Below the pieces are notes generated by a model, which was given only the letters and a program-made list of their open reading frames with translations, was not told where the DNA came from and made no database searches. This document shows positions 35,941-47,560 of a DNA stretch of 64,000 nucleotides, piece after piece; positions within the stretch are counted from its first letter, which is position 1, and every line of letters begins with the position of its first letter. The position numbers and the translations under genes were made by a program. The DNA comes from Anisakis pegreffii. Taxonomy: Eukaryota; Nematoda; Chromadorea; Rhabditida; Anisakidae. The DNA is taken from NCBI GenBank assembly GCA_035041965.1, contig JAPYMA010000526.1, positions 1-64,000 on the forward strand, in the 5' to 3' direction.

Positions 35941-36001
35941 TAATGATACCTTGGTGACCAATTAATCATTTTCGCATTAATTGGTCACCAAAGTATCATT
36001 A
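35941..36001. repeat. 24-bp inverted repeat, 13-base loop
   Basis: The arm TAATGATACCTTGGTGACCA (plus ATTA) pairs with TAATTGGTCACCAAAGTATC (plus ATTA), with one mismatch. Confidence 0.93.
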
Positions 36002-36741
36002 CTGTTAATCCTTTGCAAATCCTTTTTTTGCAAATTTTCATCACAGAAAATTGCAATATCACTTCCGGATTACTTGTTCAACAAAATATCATTATTGTTA
36101 TTATTATCATTATTATCTCAATTCTTAAACTCATTATTGAATTTCGACATTTGAGTATTGAATGTTATGAAGTTTCACCTGAAAAATTTCAAATATTTGA
36201 ATTCAACCAGTTCAATTTCCTTTTCAAACTCCCATCGCATTTCATATTCTCTGTTCACTTTTCTCATATGATTACCTCGCCGATGAATGAGTATTGCGAA
36301 TGATATACGATAATTCATTTTGCCTCTATCGTTAATGATTTAGTTACCATTTTGCTTTGATACCAGCATCATTATTGTTATTGCTGTACATTACTTTTAC
36401 GGATATTATAAAGCAAGATGACTAAATATACAGCCGAGAGGAGGCGTTTTGACTCATCACAAGTTACAGACAGTTTCCGCCTAGTTTATATTTGATATCG
36501 CCTAATCACTATCCGTGAGTATTTTTCGTTATTTAAAAATTCTTTTCAATCCTTAGCTTCTTGCAAAGTACTTCATGCCTAATGAAGTCAGTTTCACTAA
36601 AAACCACTTGTTATCTCTCCAAAATACTTTTAAGTAGTTTGTTTTTTCATTACATTTCAAATTCACACAAATCGAAAGTGTCAATCAACCCATAAAAATA
36701 TCTGCTGATTACCGGTGAAATGTGCACGTTGTTGTTTGCTG

Positions 36742-37000
36742 CGAAACTGTTAATTATCTCTTTTTTTTTTCATTGTTCTTCTAATTGTCAGTACTATTCC
36801 TGTTATAATTTGATTGATGTTTTTATCATGAAATCCTGAGTTAAGCTAAAATCAGGATTTCATGAAAAAAATGTAAATCAAACTATAACGAAACTGTTAA
36901 TTATGTCATATTTTTTTCATTGTTCTTCTTCTAATTGTCAGTGCTATTCCTGCTATAATTTGATTTACATTTTTACCATGAAATCCTTGATTTTAGCTTG
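36742..37000. repeat. Nested direct and inverted repeat
   Basis: A ~100-bp segment starting GAAACTGTTAATTAT and ending ATGAAATCCT(T)GA occurs at 36743-36840 and again at 36890-36990. Between them, 36843-36888 (AAGCTAAAATCAGGATTTCA...) is the reverse complement of 36953-37000 (...GAAATCCTTGATTTTAGCTT), so the second copy can fold back on the spacer over about 45 bp. Confidence 0.85.
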
Positions 37001-37489
37001 ACTTTCCAGCTGATATTTACTTTCGTGTGATGAGTACGAATGGTCACATTCTAGTTCGGCCAATTTACACAGTTCAGTTGCTTATCTTTGAAGTCAAGAG
37101 AATCCTGTTTCATCATTTATATGAATTTTAATCTTTTTTGTTCTCATCTAATATCTTGTTTCATATCGCTGTATTCATATCACTATGGTTTTAATTGCAA
37201 TAATCCCGGTATATTGCCTCGAAAAATACTTGTCAACGTTATCGAGCACTGTTTTTGAGCGTTTTCGCAATGGAATTTTGAATATCTCTTATTCTGTTGT
37301 TATGCTGATGAAATTTTATTCATGTGTTGAACCGTATATTTATATCCGTTGCAGTTGTTCACTTACCTTTTTTGACGAAACTTTGACATTTTCCAATATT
37401 TTGTAATGAAATTTCACTTTTTCCCGTTTTACTCTTTCTCGGATTACGTCAATACTGCTTCTTTCTCAATAAACGGAGCTTCATATATT

Positions 37490-37785
37490 ACCTGGATTAC
37501 CTGGATTGGCCAGGCTATCAAACGCTTGTAACGTTGCTGGCCACAATGCTCGCAATGTTTCCATGCACATTGTTTTAGCCTCAATCTACTCCAACCCGCT
37601 GGCTAGGCGAGCAGGCCATGTGAGCATAGCCGAGTAATTAATTAGTTGCTGTGAATATTTTGCATAATTAATCATAGCCAAATATCAATCCAATAAGTAA
37701 TCACAACTCTAATAAAATGAATATTCTGTCGATCGCTCACAGCAATTGACAAAACAACCACTCGATGTCTGAGTAACAATAATAA
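37490..37785 (+). repeat. ~290-bp dispersed repeat family, long copy
   Basis: Begins TTACCTGGATTACCTGGATT and ends near GATGTCTGAGTAACAA. It matches 50629-50915 along its whole length (GGCCAGGCTATCAAA, AACGTTGCTGGCCACAATGC, CGAGCAGGCCA, GAGTAATTAATTAGTT, CACAGCAATTGACAAAA). Shorter copies are at 10858-10985 and 20070-20163. No coding frame or pol III box that I can identify with confidence. Confidence 0.85.
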
Positions 37786-38221
37786 TGAATACCAATGAAT
37801 AGTGCCTGGAGGCACCTGGTCGTATAATGAAAAACAATTTGACATGCTAAACCCAAATATCCTTCTTCCAAAATATACATCTTCGAGTTTTGGACAAATC
37901 GATTGCCCCGAACGTTTTGACCCAACTCATGTGCCTCGGCATTCTCACTGTCATTTTCAATGCCCCGGAACGCGTTCCTTTTCCTTCGCAGTTTACAACT
38001 ATTGTGTTACAGTAATCATCACTACTGTTATCAACACTATAGACCCGGTCGAAAGTTATCATCTCGTCCCCAAACATTAAGCGTCGTTGGAACCACCTTC
38101 ATCCCGGCTTCGTATATCATTAAAGTAACCTGTTCTATTACTCTACTCTATTTAAAAAAAACCCTGGGTAATTAGATACAAGCCAAGTTGTAGCTTGGTT
38201 GAGGCTCGGCAGCATCAATGA

Positions 38222-38398
38222 CATTGGTACACCACTCGGGATTGCAATCTCAACACAACCACTCGGCTGACGCTAAACAGTGTCCGCGATATCTCAGAGT
38301 TGGAGCCCCAAAGCCCCAACCGGCAATTAGCACGTCGAGGGTTTGAATTGTGCTTGCGTAGGAAAAATTTGCTCGAGACCGAGTGATGTAACAATGTC
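38222..38398. mobile_element. MITE with 20-bp terminal inverted repeats
   Basis: Left end GACATTGGTACACCACTCGG and right end CCGAGTGATGTAACAATGTC, the complement with two mismatches. The interior is non-coding. The GGTACACCACT end is shared with 12549-12635. Confidence 0.8.
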
Positions 38399-38501
38399 GT
38401 TAAATAAACTCTGTGCCGTGAAACTTCATCCCATCTACATACCACTAAATATCCTCACCAATTCATTAAATCCTCCTCCACTAAATCAAGCCATCAAGCC
38501 A

Positions 38502-38559
38502 TTCGAGACTTTCTCAGCAACGCCATAAAAAATTATGGCTTTGCTGAGAAAATCTCGAA
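38502..38559. repeat. Inverted repeat, ~27-bp arms
   Basis: TTCGAGACTTTCTCAGCAAC-GCCATAA pairs with TTATGGC-TTTGCTGAGAAAATCTCGAA around a 4-base loop, with two mismatches. Confidence 0.88.
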
Positions 38560-39171
38560 ATACTGTGGTTTTGAACATCGTATCCTTCAAAAGGACTGAA
38601 GGAAGCTCACTAGTTTTGTCATATTGTTGATGTAGGTGTAGGTGTAGGACTGAATGCACAATTATGGCTTTCATCCACGGCATATGAAGTATCATGACCG
38701 CCTAGGATCAGTAATACCCGTCCAACATGAATCACTAATTAATTACTTTCACATGATATCTATTTCTAACGAGATGTTTTTCTATGTTTGCGCGATGTTG
38801 AGTCCATTGTTATCATATGACATTTATTACCATTATCTTCGTTGCCATTTACATTATAAATGTTACATACTACATTTATGTATTGTATCGATGAACTTTA
38901 TGTTTCATTAGATGAATTGTTCGTAACAATGCAATTACATAGCATTACTTTTGGTTTTTGAGTTGCCTATCTGATGTCGATAGCATGAATCCGTTTCAGC
39001 AACTCATTACACTGCTTTTTATGGCACATAACATTCACTTAGATTTTGTTCAAAATTAGAATGCTATACCATTTTTTTGACATACAGATGTATCATATGT
39101 GTTTTTATCAAAACAATAAAGCGATCCAGGTGTTTTACCGAGGTAATGAAACAGTTCGACTGTAGCAGGAA

Positions 39172-39435
39172 ATCCTGATTATATCGCCGAATTTGACATG
39201 GAGTAGCACTTCTCAAAGCTTAACTAATCATCGGACGCCTGCGCAGAGCTTAAGTAAGTCTTAGTCGAAGGATAACCTCACTCTCTATGTTAAGCTTCCA
39301 CGATTGAGATGCTACATATGAGATCCAACTAAATATATCTCTTATTAACATTAACACAGTTGATGTGATCAGTTTAGCTATTGTAAGAGATCCTGAATAT
39401 AAGCCCGACTTTGACATGGAATGGCACTTCTAGAA
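39172..39435. repeat. Two local near-copies of a 48-bp segment
   Basis: AATCCTGATTATATCGCCGA...ATGGAGTAGCACTTCTCAAAGCT (39170-39219) recurs as GATCCTGAATATAAGCCCGA...ATGGAATGGCACTTCTAGAAGCT (about 39391-39437). The second copy runs into a 64-codon frame (39421-39615) of unknown nature. Confidence 0.65.
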
Positions 39436-39636
39436 GCTCCACTGCTATTCGGACGTGGAGAGCTGTACCTGAATGAGATTCAGTCTATATGCTTCCCCCT
39501 CATATCTCGCTTCCCCTTTGTGTTTCGCAAAAATGCTTTACATATTCGTGATCAGCTCGACGAGATCCACAACATGATATATACCTCATCCCGAAACGTG
39601 GGGGTAAGTTTGTGACGTTCCCTTGTTAGATTCTAT

Positions 39637-39790
39637 GATTGATATCTGCTATTAATATCATTGCATGCCTCACTGCATCACTCCAAATGATCAGAATCCA
39701 CGGTTGATATCATTTATTAATATCATTTTATGCGTCATTGCCTCGATTGATATCTCGTATTAATATCATTACATGCCTCACTGCCTCTAC
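39637..39790 (+). repeat. Irregular tandem repeat, three copies
   Basis: TTGATATC-T-GCTATTAATATCATT-CATGCCTCACTGC-like units occur at about 39639, 39702 and 39746 with uneven spacing. Confidence 0.75.
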
Positions 39791-40182
39791 TCTTGCGTGG
39801 TTTTTGGTTCGTGGGATCCATTTTTAGTTTTTGTCAAAAGAAAAATGATTTTTTTCTACTAATTGATTTTTTTAATTGGCACTGGCTTCTAATTTTGGCT
39901 TCCACCTCAACTAATTGATTTTTCAAACTCACATTCACTGGCTGGCATTGGCTCATTTTGTGTGAAGAACATGTATCAGAATGAATTTTTAGTGACCACA
40001 CACCGTACACTCCTCACCCTCCTACACATTTTTGTTACATATAAGATCGTCGGGTACACTGGACCTAGGGCTAATAGAAGTGTGGAAGTTGATATTCTGT
40101 GTACCTAAACTCTGTCTTCCTCCTATCTGGGCCTGCTGATAGTGTCTTAGAGTCTACACAAATAAACCTGATGAAGGAGTCT

Positions 40183-40914
40183 CCGAGAAAAACAAAGGAA
40201 TGAAAGTTGTCCTGGACATGTCCGAGGGATTCAGTGGATACAACATCATATGCGACAATTTTTTTTACCACGGACAGGGGATGCTCAAGATGAAGCTGAC
40301 CATGGTGGGAACAATACGGAGAAACAAGCCAGAGCTTCCACCTCAACTGCTGGCTTTAGAGAACAGGCCTTTTAATCCTTCCAAGTTTGCCTACACCGCT
40401 GACACATCCCTGGTATCCTATATGTCAAAGAAAGGCAAGAATGTGGTACCTCTGAGAACATTGCACGTAGATGGAAAAATCTGTAACCACCCCAAACTGT
40501 GACCAAAATGATTGGAAAAATCTGTGACCAAAAATCTGTGACCATCCCAAACCAGAGATCATCATGCATCATGCATCAGAAAAGGAGGAGTAGACAATAT
40601 AGACAAGCTGGTGACAGCCTACAGCTGCAGACAGAGGACTCTACGCTGGCCACTGGTGATATTCTTCGACATGTTGGACATCTCAGCATACAGCGCCTTT
40701 GTCATTTGGATGGCACTGAACTCAGAGTGGAACTCAGAGGGAAGTTCCGGAAGAGACGACTCTTTCTCGAGGATCTGGGAAAGGCATTGGTGAGACCACA
40801 AATCAAGGAAAGACAGCTTTTCCACAGAACCCCAGCCTCTGCAGCCATTGTGAGGAGTGTTCAGAAGGAGAATGCTGGTGCTCTATCCATGAACCTACAC
40901 TGCACTGATCAGTA
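40183..40914 (+). pseudogene. piggyBac-type transposase (DDE_Tnp_1_7) pseudogene
   Basis: C-terminal half of a piggyBac-family transposase spread over three frames. Segment 1 (40183-40500) has KVVLDMSEGFSGYN, CDNFF with the second catalytic Asp, KLTMVGTIRRNKPELPP and TSLVSYMSKKGKNVV, then stops at TGA 40500. A short tandem duplication of AATCTGTGACCA follows at 40480-40545. Segment 2 (from about 40584) has GGVDNIDKL with the third Asp, then YSCRQRTLRWPLVIFFDMLD. A frameshift near 40740 moves the family sequence RRLFLEDLGKAL...RTPASAAIVR into the third frame, ending at TAG 40912-40914. The N-terminal half, including the first catalytic Asp, and any cysteine-rich tail are missing. It is therefore dead. 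Confidence 0.9.
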
Positions 40915-43012
40915 GTTTTGATAAGCATTGCTTCACTTTCTGATATAATTGGTTGTTCTGATTTAATTGATTCTGATTCTTATAATTTCAATTGAGTCTG
41001 ATTTAATTGATAGGTATATTCTGATTTTAATTGATGTTCCTTATTAGGTTGTTTATGCTGTCATGTATTTTATTTTATTCATTTCATTTTATTCTATTCA
41101 TACTGCTTGTGATGAACTAAACATCTATTGAGTAGTTTAACAGGAAAGCGTTTGATTGTGAGGCAATGAAAACTACAAAATGCTACGGAAGGTCACCCGA
41201 CCCACGAAGCCCAGTTGTACAACAAAAATATGAGGATTAATATCATTGCTGTCATCGTTCATAATGTTATTTTTATTGCAAATATGATATTGACAATATT
41301 TCCACTGTTATTTCAATATTTTTATCATTCAAATTAGCACTAAATTATCATATAAAATCATATTTGAAATTATGTTTTCATACAGCAAAACATAGCCCAT
41401 CACCAGACAACAAGCTCTCTTATTATGATCGCGAAGTATATGAAAGTGGAGAAGGTCATGAACTATTCATTGGTTTTTAGCAAAACGAAAAGTTTTGAAA
41501 AAAAATCGTCGATTTTCGCCATTCCATGCTGTTTCACGAATGATGCCTCGTGAAAAATTCATAGTGTGATAAAATCGATAGAATCCCAGAATACCAAGTG
41601 GCCACCGAAAAGCAACTTTAACAGATTTAAGCGAAAGAGTGGTAATGGTCCTACTCTAACTTACTGCTCTAACTTACAGTCCTACTCTAAATTACTTTTA
41701 ATCTACCGGATATCAACGCTGTCTCCGATCAGTTTCATATGTAAGTAATCGTAGATTCATGTTTCTAAATTCAACCTGAGATGACATATTCATTTATGCT
41801 GCTGATTTCCTCATCGGTTTCTGTCACTGCATGCTGTTTCACGAATGATGCCTCGTGAATAATTCATTGAAACAGGCTGATGAATTGCATGCGCAATTGC
41901 CTCAGGCCATCATGACGACCGACGAACAATTCATTGAATAAATTAGCATTTATGAATTGAAAGTTTTTACTGTGAAATATTTCCATATTTTTCTCGGGCT
42001 CCGACTCATTTTCAATTTGTTTTCATTTTTGCTGATGTATCTTCCAAAAAATCAAAAATTCATGATCTTAAAGCTGCTACCTTTTTTTGCAAAAATCATT
42101 CCATTATTATATGTACACACATTTTATTTTCTGCTCGCTGCTTTCTAATGTCTTTATTCATTTTATTGTTCTAAAGGTATATGACTGATTGTAGGTGAAC
42201 ATATTTATATTTCAATATTCAATTAACGTAATGAATAGCTCGTTGCAAATACAATTTACAGCTCCTTGCTTCTCAATTTGCTGCAGATTTGATTGCACTG
42301 CACTCGCTTTCTCTATGCAGACCAATTACCGCCCATAGCTTTTTACGCTATGAATAAAATGTTCATAATGTTATAGCTAGATTGTAATATTTTTGGTTCA
42401 TTCGATGAGTCCACCCCTTCCCCGCCCTCTCTATGAAGAGCTTAAAGATGAAAAAGCGTGGATTTTTTTGGACTCAAAGTTGACTTGAAGAAATTGCAAG
42501 ATTTTGACAGTTTTCCACGCTGGCGAGTAGTCGCACGTTCACCTTTATTTTCATTATCCTGTCTGTTCCACCTCTAGTAGTGTTTCTCATAGGGGTTAAA
42601 TTACTCCCGAGGAGAGGGTAATTCTGAGGAGTTGAGCGGGGGGCGGGGGATGGGGTAGTTGAGGGCGTTTATTTGTTTATTTTTCTAATCAGCAGTTACA
42701 ACTCATTATACCTCTTTATATCACCAATATCACTAATATCACGGTTTGCCAGCAACATTTGCCAATTATTTTTAAAGGGTTGGCAAATTAATATTTGTGG
42801 AGTTACTATGTTATTATGGAACGCCATTGTGATGGTAGTTTTTAACTTGATCATGTGAACGCGATTCGCTCATGGCGACACTCTTCCCTTTCTCCTAATT
42901 TTTGAGTGTCATGAGTTTGTCTAGGCCTGAACGAAAGTCAGTGTGATGTTGTCAAAAACATTTCTTAACTTCTTCGATATATCGGCTAACCATCGTCTTC
43001 GATGAACAATAG

Positions 43013-43105
43013 GAATTGATTGAGGTCTTACGATTAGGTGCGGCAGATAAGATCACTTTGGTTTGGCGAGCGAGTAGTTCTGCGGGATTTACGCTTGAAA
43101 GTTAG
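43013..43105 (+). other. Exon-like open segment, unassigned
   Basis: After an ACAATAG acceptor, 30 codons read ELIEVLRLGAADKITLVWRA and so on, ending at TAG, with a possible GTTAGT donor at 43101. The composition looks protein-like, unlike the surrounding sequence, but I recognise no family and cannot join it in phase to the other pieces. Confidence 0.3.
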
Positions 43106-43455
43106 TGCTTTCATGAAAGAGTTACTTATGCATACCTAATGACTGATTATAGAAGTAGAATGGGAGTAGGAAAATGGCAAGCTTTGTGCACTTATCGCAT
43201 CTCAAAATCCACGATAGTTTTGAATTATATCCATCGAGTGATGAATTTTTACTTGTTCCTTAAGTATCACCTTCTTGGAACGACCGCTTTTTTGTTCATC
43301 TCGAAGATACTTTCTCAAGTGTTCGTTGCACCTCCCTTTTTCATGTTTAAATGAATTTGTTGATGAATTTTAATTTTTTCATCGTTGACAATTTTTTTCA
43401 TTGCTTTTCGTTGTTTATTACTGAATCTCATATTTTTTATGTAATTGATAAATAA

Positions 43456-43593
43456 AGTTCTAAGAATCTCTTTCACGCCACTGAGGAATTTTTGGACGCT
43501 GCCTTACAGACCATCGAAGAGGATAATCAAGCTTGTAAGCGTGGTAAACACTACAACTTAGAGTTCACTCACGTACAAATTGGCCTAATTTGA
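43456..43593 (+). other. Exon-like open segment, unassigned
   Basis: A 45-codon open stretch (NLFHATEEFLDAALQTIEED... to TGA 43591-43593) contains a strong internal donor GTAAGC at about 43535. It could be a last or internal exon of an unknown gene; no family is recognised. Confidence 0.3.
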
Positions 43594-44438
43594 AAATTCA
43601 CGTGTTTATAATTTTCTGAATGCTTTAGTCTTAATTCGGTTTGTTCAACTTCATTTGCATTGGTCTAGTGTACATTGCTGTCGCTGCGGAGTTATTCTGT
43701 TTGTCTCCGGGGAGTAATTTTATGTTGAATTATGTGATTAACCGGCCGCAGTATTTGCAAATATCATACAAATTACAAGCAAGCCATGTGCAGAATAATG
43801 ATCATATCGTGCAAAATAATCATGCTAATAACTAAAACTTGCGTTTGCTTGATGAGGATGTAGACTGATTCGGAAACGGAAATCCATCTGACTTGCGGAA
43901 TCTATTCTATTCTTTCGCGGTTTGTTTTCAAACCTTTTTTGAGAGATATCACACATTTCTAATTATTTCACCGGATTGACATTCAATTGACATTTCATAT
44001 TAATTACGATTTCATTTATTTATAAGTTCCTCTCACATTCCTTTTCGTCTCAATTGTGTTCATGATCTTGTTCACATCTACGAATATATAATGTTTTCAG
44101 TTTCCTGGCTCTTCTTTCGTTTTATAAATTCCTTTATGATTCTGTTCCGTATGGACGAATATTGGATTAACTTCAGTCAAAAAATGGAAATTTTTGCAAA
44201 CAAGCATCTTATTAGTGATGGAGATTCAGTTGTTTCATACAGTGTTTACCTTGAGAGTATCTAATTGAAGACAATCGTAAACAGAGTGCACTTGACCTCT
44301 GGAAATTACTTGACTGTCAAAACATCGCTAATTTCATTCCTTTGTAATTATTCCATGCTTTCGCATGCTCTGTAAGTCGTATACTCATGTCAGGTTTACT
44401 TTTTATTTGTTGGTGTCTCATGCATGCAAACATCTCAG

Positions 44439-44505
44439 GTAGTTGATTTTATGCAGTTCTCGAACTTGAAGCGTATATTCTGTGTGAATTACCAGCTTAT
44501 GAAAG
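44439..44505 (+). other. Exon-like open segment with strong splice sites
   Basis: Bounded by ATCTCAG and GTAAGA; 22 codons plus one base (VVDFMQFSNLKRIFCVNYQL). Splice sites are good but there is no partner exon or family match. Confidence 0.3.
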
Positions 44506-44586
44506 GTAAGACATTCATGGTCGTCAGTATTTTCATTGACATCAAGTCTACCCAAAAATGGAATCAGTGCAATTTTTTGGCAGTCC

Positions 44587-45664
44587 TGCATGTTGCCCTG
44601 AACAGAATGCATTCATATTTTGAGAGGATAACGGTTTGAAACCCGTTTTGAAACGAGGTACTGCAAGCTGAATGATAAGAAATTTACGCATCCATATTCA
44701 CTGTGGAATGCTCTGAATTCTGTATCAATGAACAAATGAATAACATTTGAATTGAAGATTCTCGCACCGTTTCACACTTTCTTCCACATTGAAGGAAACT
44801 TTCACGAATCTAGTCACGGACATAATGCTCAACTAACCGGATTCAAAGTAGCAACAGAATTCATTGTGAGATGATTCCATTCCGGTTGTTAGGCATATTT
44901 GCTCAAGGAAACAGATCGACAAGGAGATACGTCCGCTATTGAAATGATCATAAAACAAATCCATCATTTCTATCACGCAACAAACGTATTGACGCTTGTT
45001 TCGTGATAGAAATGATGGATTTCTTGGAATGATAGAAATAGTCTCGAACAATTCAGCGTTCCAGCTAGTACGAGGCAAACATGCCGTTTGAGAAGTGCAA
45101 AAACTGAGAAATTGAAAAACAAAACAATTCAACTGAAACAAATATTCGCGTTGAAAGAGTTTTGATCACGAGACTTAATGCTTCATTAGATAAATATTTT
45201 TGCTGCGCAGAAGTACAATCGGTTAGTAATAAGTGACGTGTGTTCATAAGGTTTATAATGTAACAAAAATTCATATCGTTCGATATTTCCGTGCCCAAAT
45301 GATACATTAATGTGGAAAATTTGGAATTTCTGAACGTATTCGCGAATGACTGATATATTTTTCGAACAAAGCTGCAATCCGAAGTAGAAAATAACAACGA
45401 TGTGATCACTGCTGAAAGAGTGCAGTTGAGTATGGAAAGTGCGTTTCCATACGTGAAAGTCATCAAATAATATGTTTTTGACAGTCTGACTTGTTGCCCT
45501 GAACAGAATGCATTCATATTTTGAGAAGATAACGGTTTGAAACCCGTTTTGAAACGAGGTACTGCAGGCTGAATGATAAGAAATTTATGCAGCCATATTT
45601 GCTGTGGAATGCTCTGAATCCTGTATGAATGAACAAATGAGTGACATTTGAATTGAAGATTCCA
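44587..45664 (+). repeat. 178-bp direct duplication, 900 bp apart
   Basis: 44587-44762 and 45487-45662 share GTTGCCCTGAACAGAATGCA, TTTGAAACCCGTTTTGAAAC, GAATGATAAGAAATTTA and GTGGAATGCTCTGAAT with only scattered differences. Neither copy has an obvious coding frame common to both. Confidence 0.88.
44957..45022. repeat. Perfect 21-bp inverted repeat
   Basis: AAATCCATCATTTCTATCAC(G) at 44957-44977 pairs exactly with (C)GTGATAGAAATGATGGATTT at 45002-45022; the 24-base spacer is itself partly self-complementary. Confidence 0.93.
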
Positions 45665-47194
45665 GCTCGAAAAACGTCAAACGTTTCCTATAACATGTAT
45701 CGTGCTCGAACGAAAAGCTGAAGGTATCTCTCAGCTGATTAGAGCATGTTCTCAGCTTGACGGTGGTATATCTCCAAAAAATTGTCACCAATCAAATTCA
45801 ATTTTTGCTCGACCAATAGATCAAATATTTGGAAGTAGTGGTAATTATCTCCAATATTCATCTCTAGATTTCAATCATCTATGAATAAAATGATGGATGA
45901 CTGTTACTGATCTGTTTATTTATTCAAACGAGGGCTCAAAGAATGCGAAATTGGTAAAATTCAATATGTGAATATGCAAAAAGGATCATCTAGAAATCTA
46001 CGAATTCACGTGATTCTTTGCCAGAATCCTTTCCAGTCTCCCAGATTTTGTTAAATTCAGTGTCGTTCACATTACGATGGTTGCGATGTGCGTACTCTAA
46101 GGCACTATACCGCCCCAAAATCTCATCCATATTGAACTGTTTTACGCGAACTCATAAGTTTGACTATATTTCACTGCCAGGTACCAGTCATTTTGAGAAT
46201 GCTATATGTGGCGTAACAAAAAGAACAATCGACAAATAAATGTACATAAAATATGTCGAAATGTAATCCGTAAAGAATCACGTCCTTGAATCATCAATGT
46301 CTTATTGAATTGACACTCAATAGCAGTAGCAATAACTCGATATAGATGCTCAATAACTCGATTGTTCAATGCTCAATAACCTTACTAAAATTCATTTAAG
46401 CCTTTAGCTTATTCATTAGACGGAATTAATGGAAAGTGGATTCAAGAAATTTGATGAATCGGCCGGAATTTTCATGATAGATTATAAGTAATTCATTGCG
46501 AGGTAATTCATCTTCAACTCGTTCGATCTTTTGAACTGAACTGATGACAAAATCGACCGTGATTGCAATTAACTGATTGATTGCAATTAATCGACTGTTT
46601 TGCAATTAATTTTTACCAGTTCAACATCGGTATTATTAAATTTTAGTTTCTATCAAATCGGCGATCAATCGGTAAACAGTTGGGATATATCAACATGAGC
46701 AATTCAATTATGCAGGCAATTAACTGCGAATTGAAAGAGACATTAAGCCTAATATACACTGACATTGTGGAATGGCCAGAGCTGCGCTTCAGGCTCTGAC
46801 GGCACTCGAGAGTAATATTCACAAGCATTCTCGAGTTGTACAAGTTCACCGATCCTGCTTTTGAGATTCTTCAGTCGTTTGGCTTTGTGAAGTATTAATA
46901 AAATATTTATAGACTAAGTATTTGCATCTTTCATCAAAGTTAGACTTCGTTCATGCACTTATCGAGAACAATCTATTTTGTTCTCTTTCAAACGATGTTC
47001 AAACGAACAAACGATGTCCTTTTGCCAGTTTCACCATCGAATCGACGACAACTTATTTCAGCAATCTATTTTGAAGAATTATGTTCAGGAAGGTTTCGAG
47101 TAAAGACGAGAAATAATATTTATTGTTGATTATGCACTTCAAATAAAATTATGCAGGATTGAATAAATATGCTGATGATTAACTACAGAGATCA

Positions 47195-47236
47195 CTATTT
47201 CGGCACTGTTGATCAAAATCAGCAGTGCCGAAATAG
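47195..47236. repeat. Perfect 14-bp inverted repeat
   Basis: CTATTTCGGCACTG, a 14-base spacer, then CAGTGCCGAAATAG. Confidence 0.92.
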
Positions 47237-47441
47237 AATCTGTGTGATTGAAAAATACCTGAGTGAGCAATTCAAAACATCAAGCAAAAGAATATCAGTA
47301 CTTCAACTCACTGTCAATGATCAGCTATCAAAAGTCTGATCCTCGGCCTGATCCTACGCTTGAGCTTACGTTCACCATTGTTCTAAAAATGATATTACCC
47401 AGCTAGCTGAATGAATGATTATAACCTTGGTAATAACCAGA

Positions 47442-47560
47442 GGTGGGCAACAGCACGACGCTATTGCGCTACTCCGTTGCTAGCGAAATAACTATTCTGG
47501 TGTTTCGTGAAGTAGCGAAGTAGCGGAATAGCGCGCTATTGCCCAATTCTGAAAATAGCT
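47442..47560. mobile_element. Small hAT-like inverted-repeat remnant
   Basis: Left end CAGAGGTGGGCAACAGCACG; right end reads GAATAGCGCGCTATTGCCC, so GGGCAA-AGC-GCTATT pairs across about 100 bp. The CAGAGGTGGGCAA start resembles hAT ends, and AGCGAAGTAGCGGAATAGCG boxes fill the middle. Confidence 0.5.

Larger units (their letters stand above)
35787..37489. other. Intergenic with hairpins and duplications
   Basis: No gene. Contains the hairpin at 35941-36001 and the complex direct/inverted repeat at 36742-37000. Plus-strand frames at 36013-36303 and 37185-37406 show no family. Confidence 0.5.
37849..39010. repeat. Dispersed repeat R2, copy split by an insertion
   Basis: Left part 37849-37994 and right part 38741-39010 together equal the uninterrupted copy at 29480-29920. 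The break lies between TTCGCAGTTT and AATTACTTTC; the intact copy reads TTCGCAGTTTAATTGCTTTC. The ~746-bp insert contains the element at 38222-38398 and the hairpin at 38502-38559. Confidence 0.85.
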
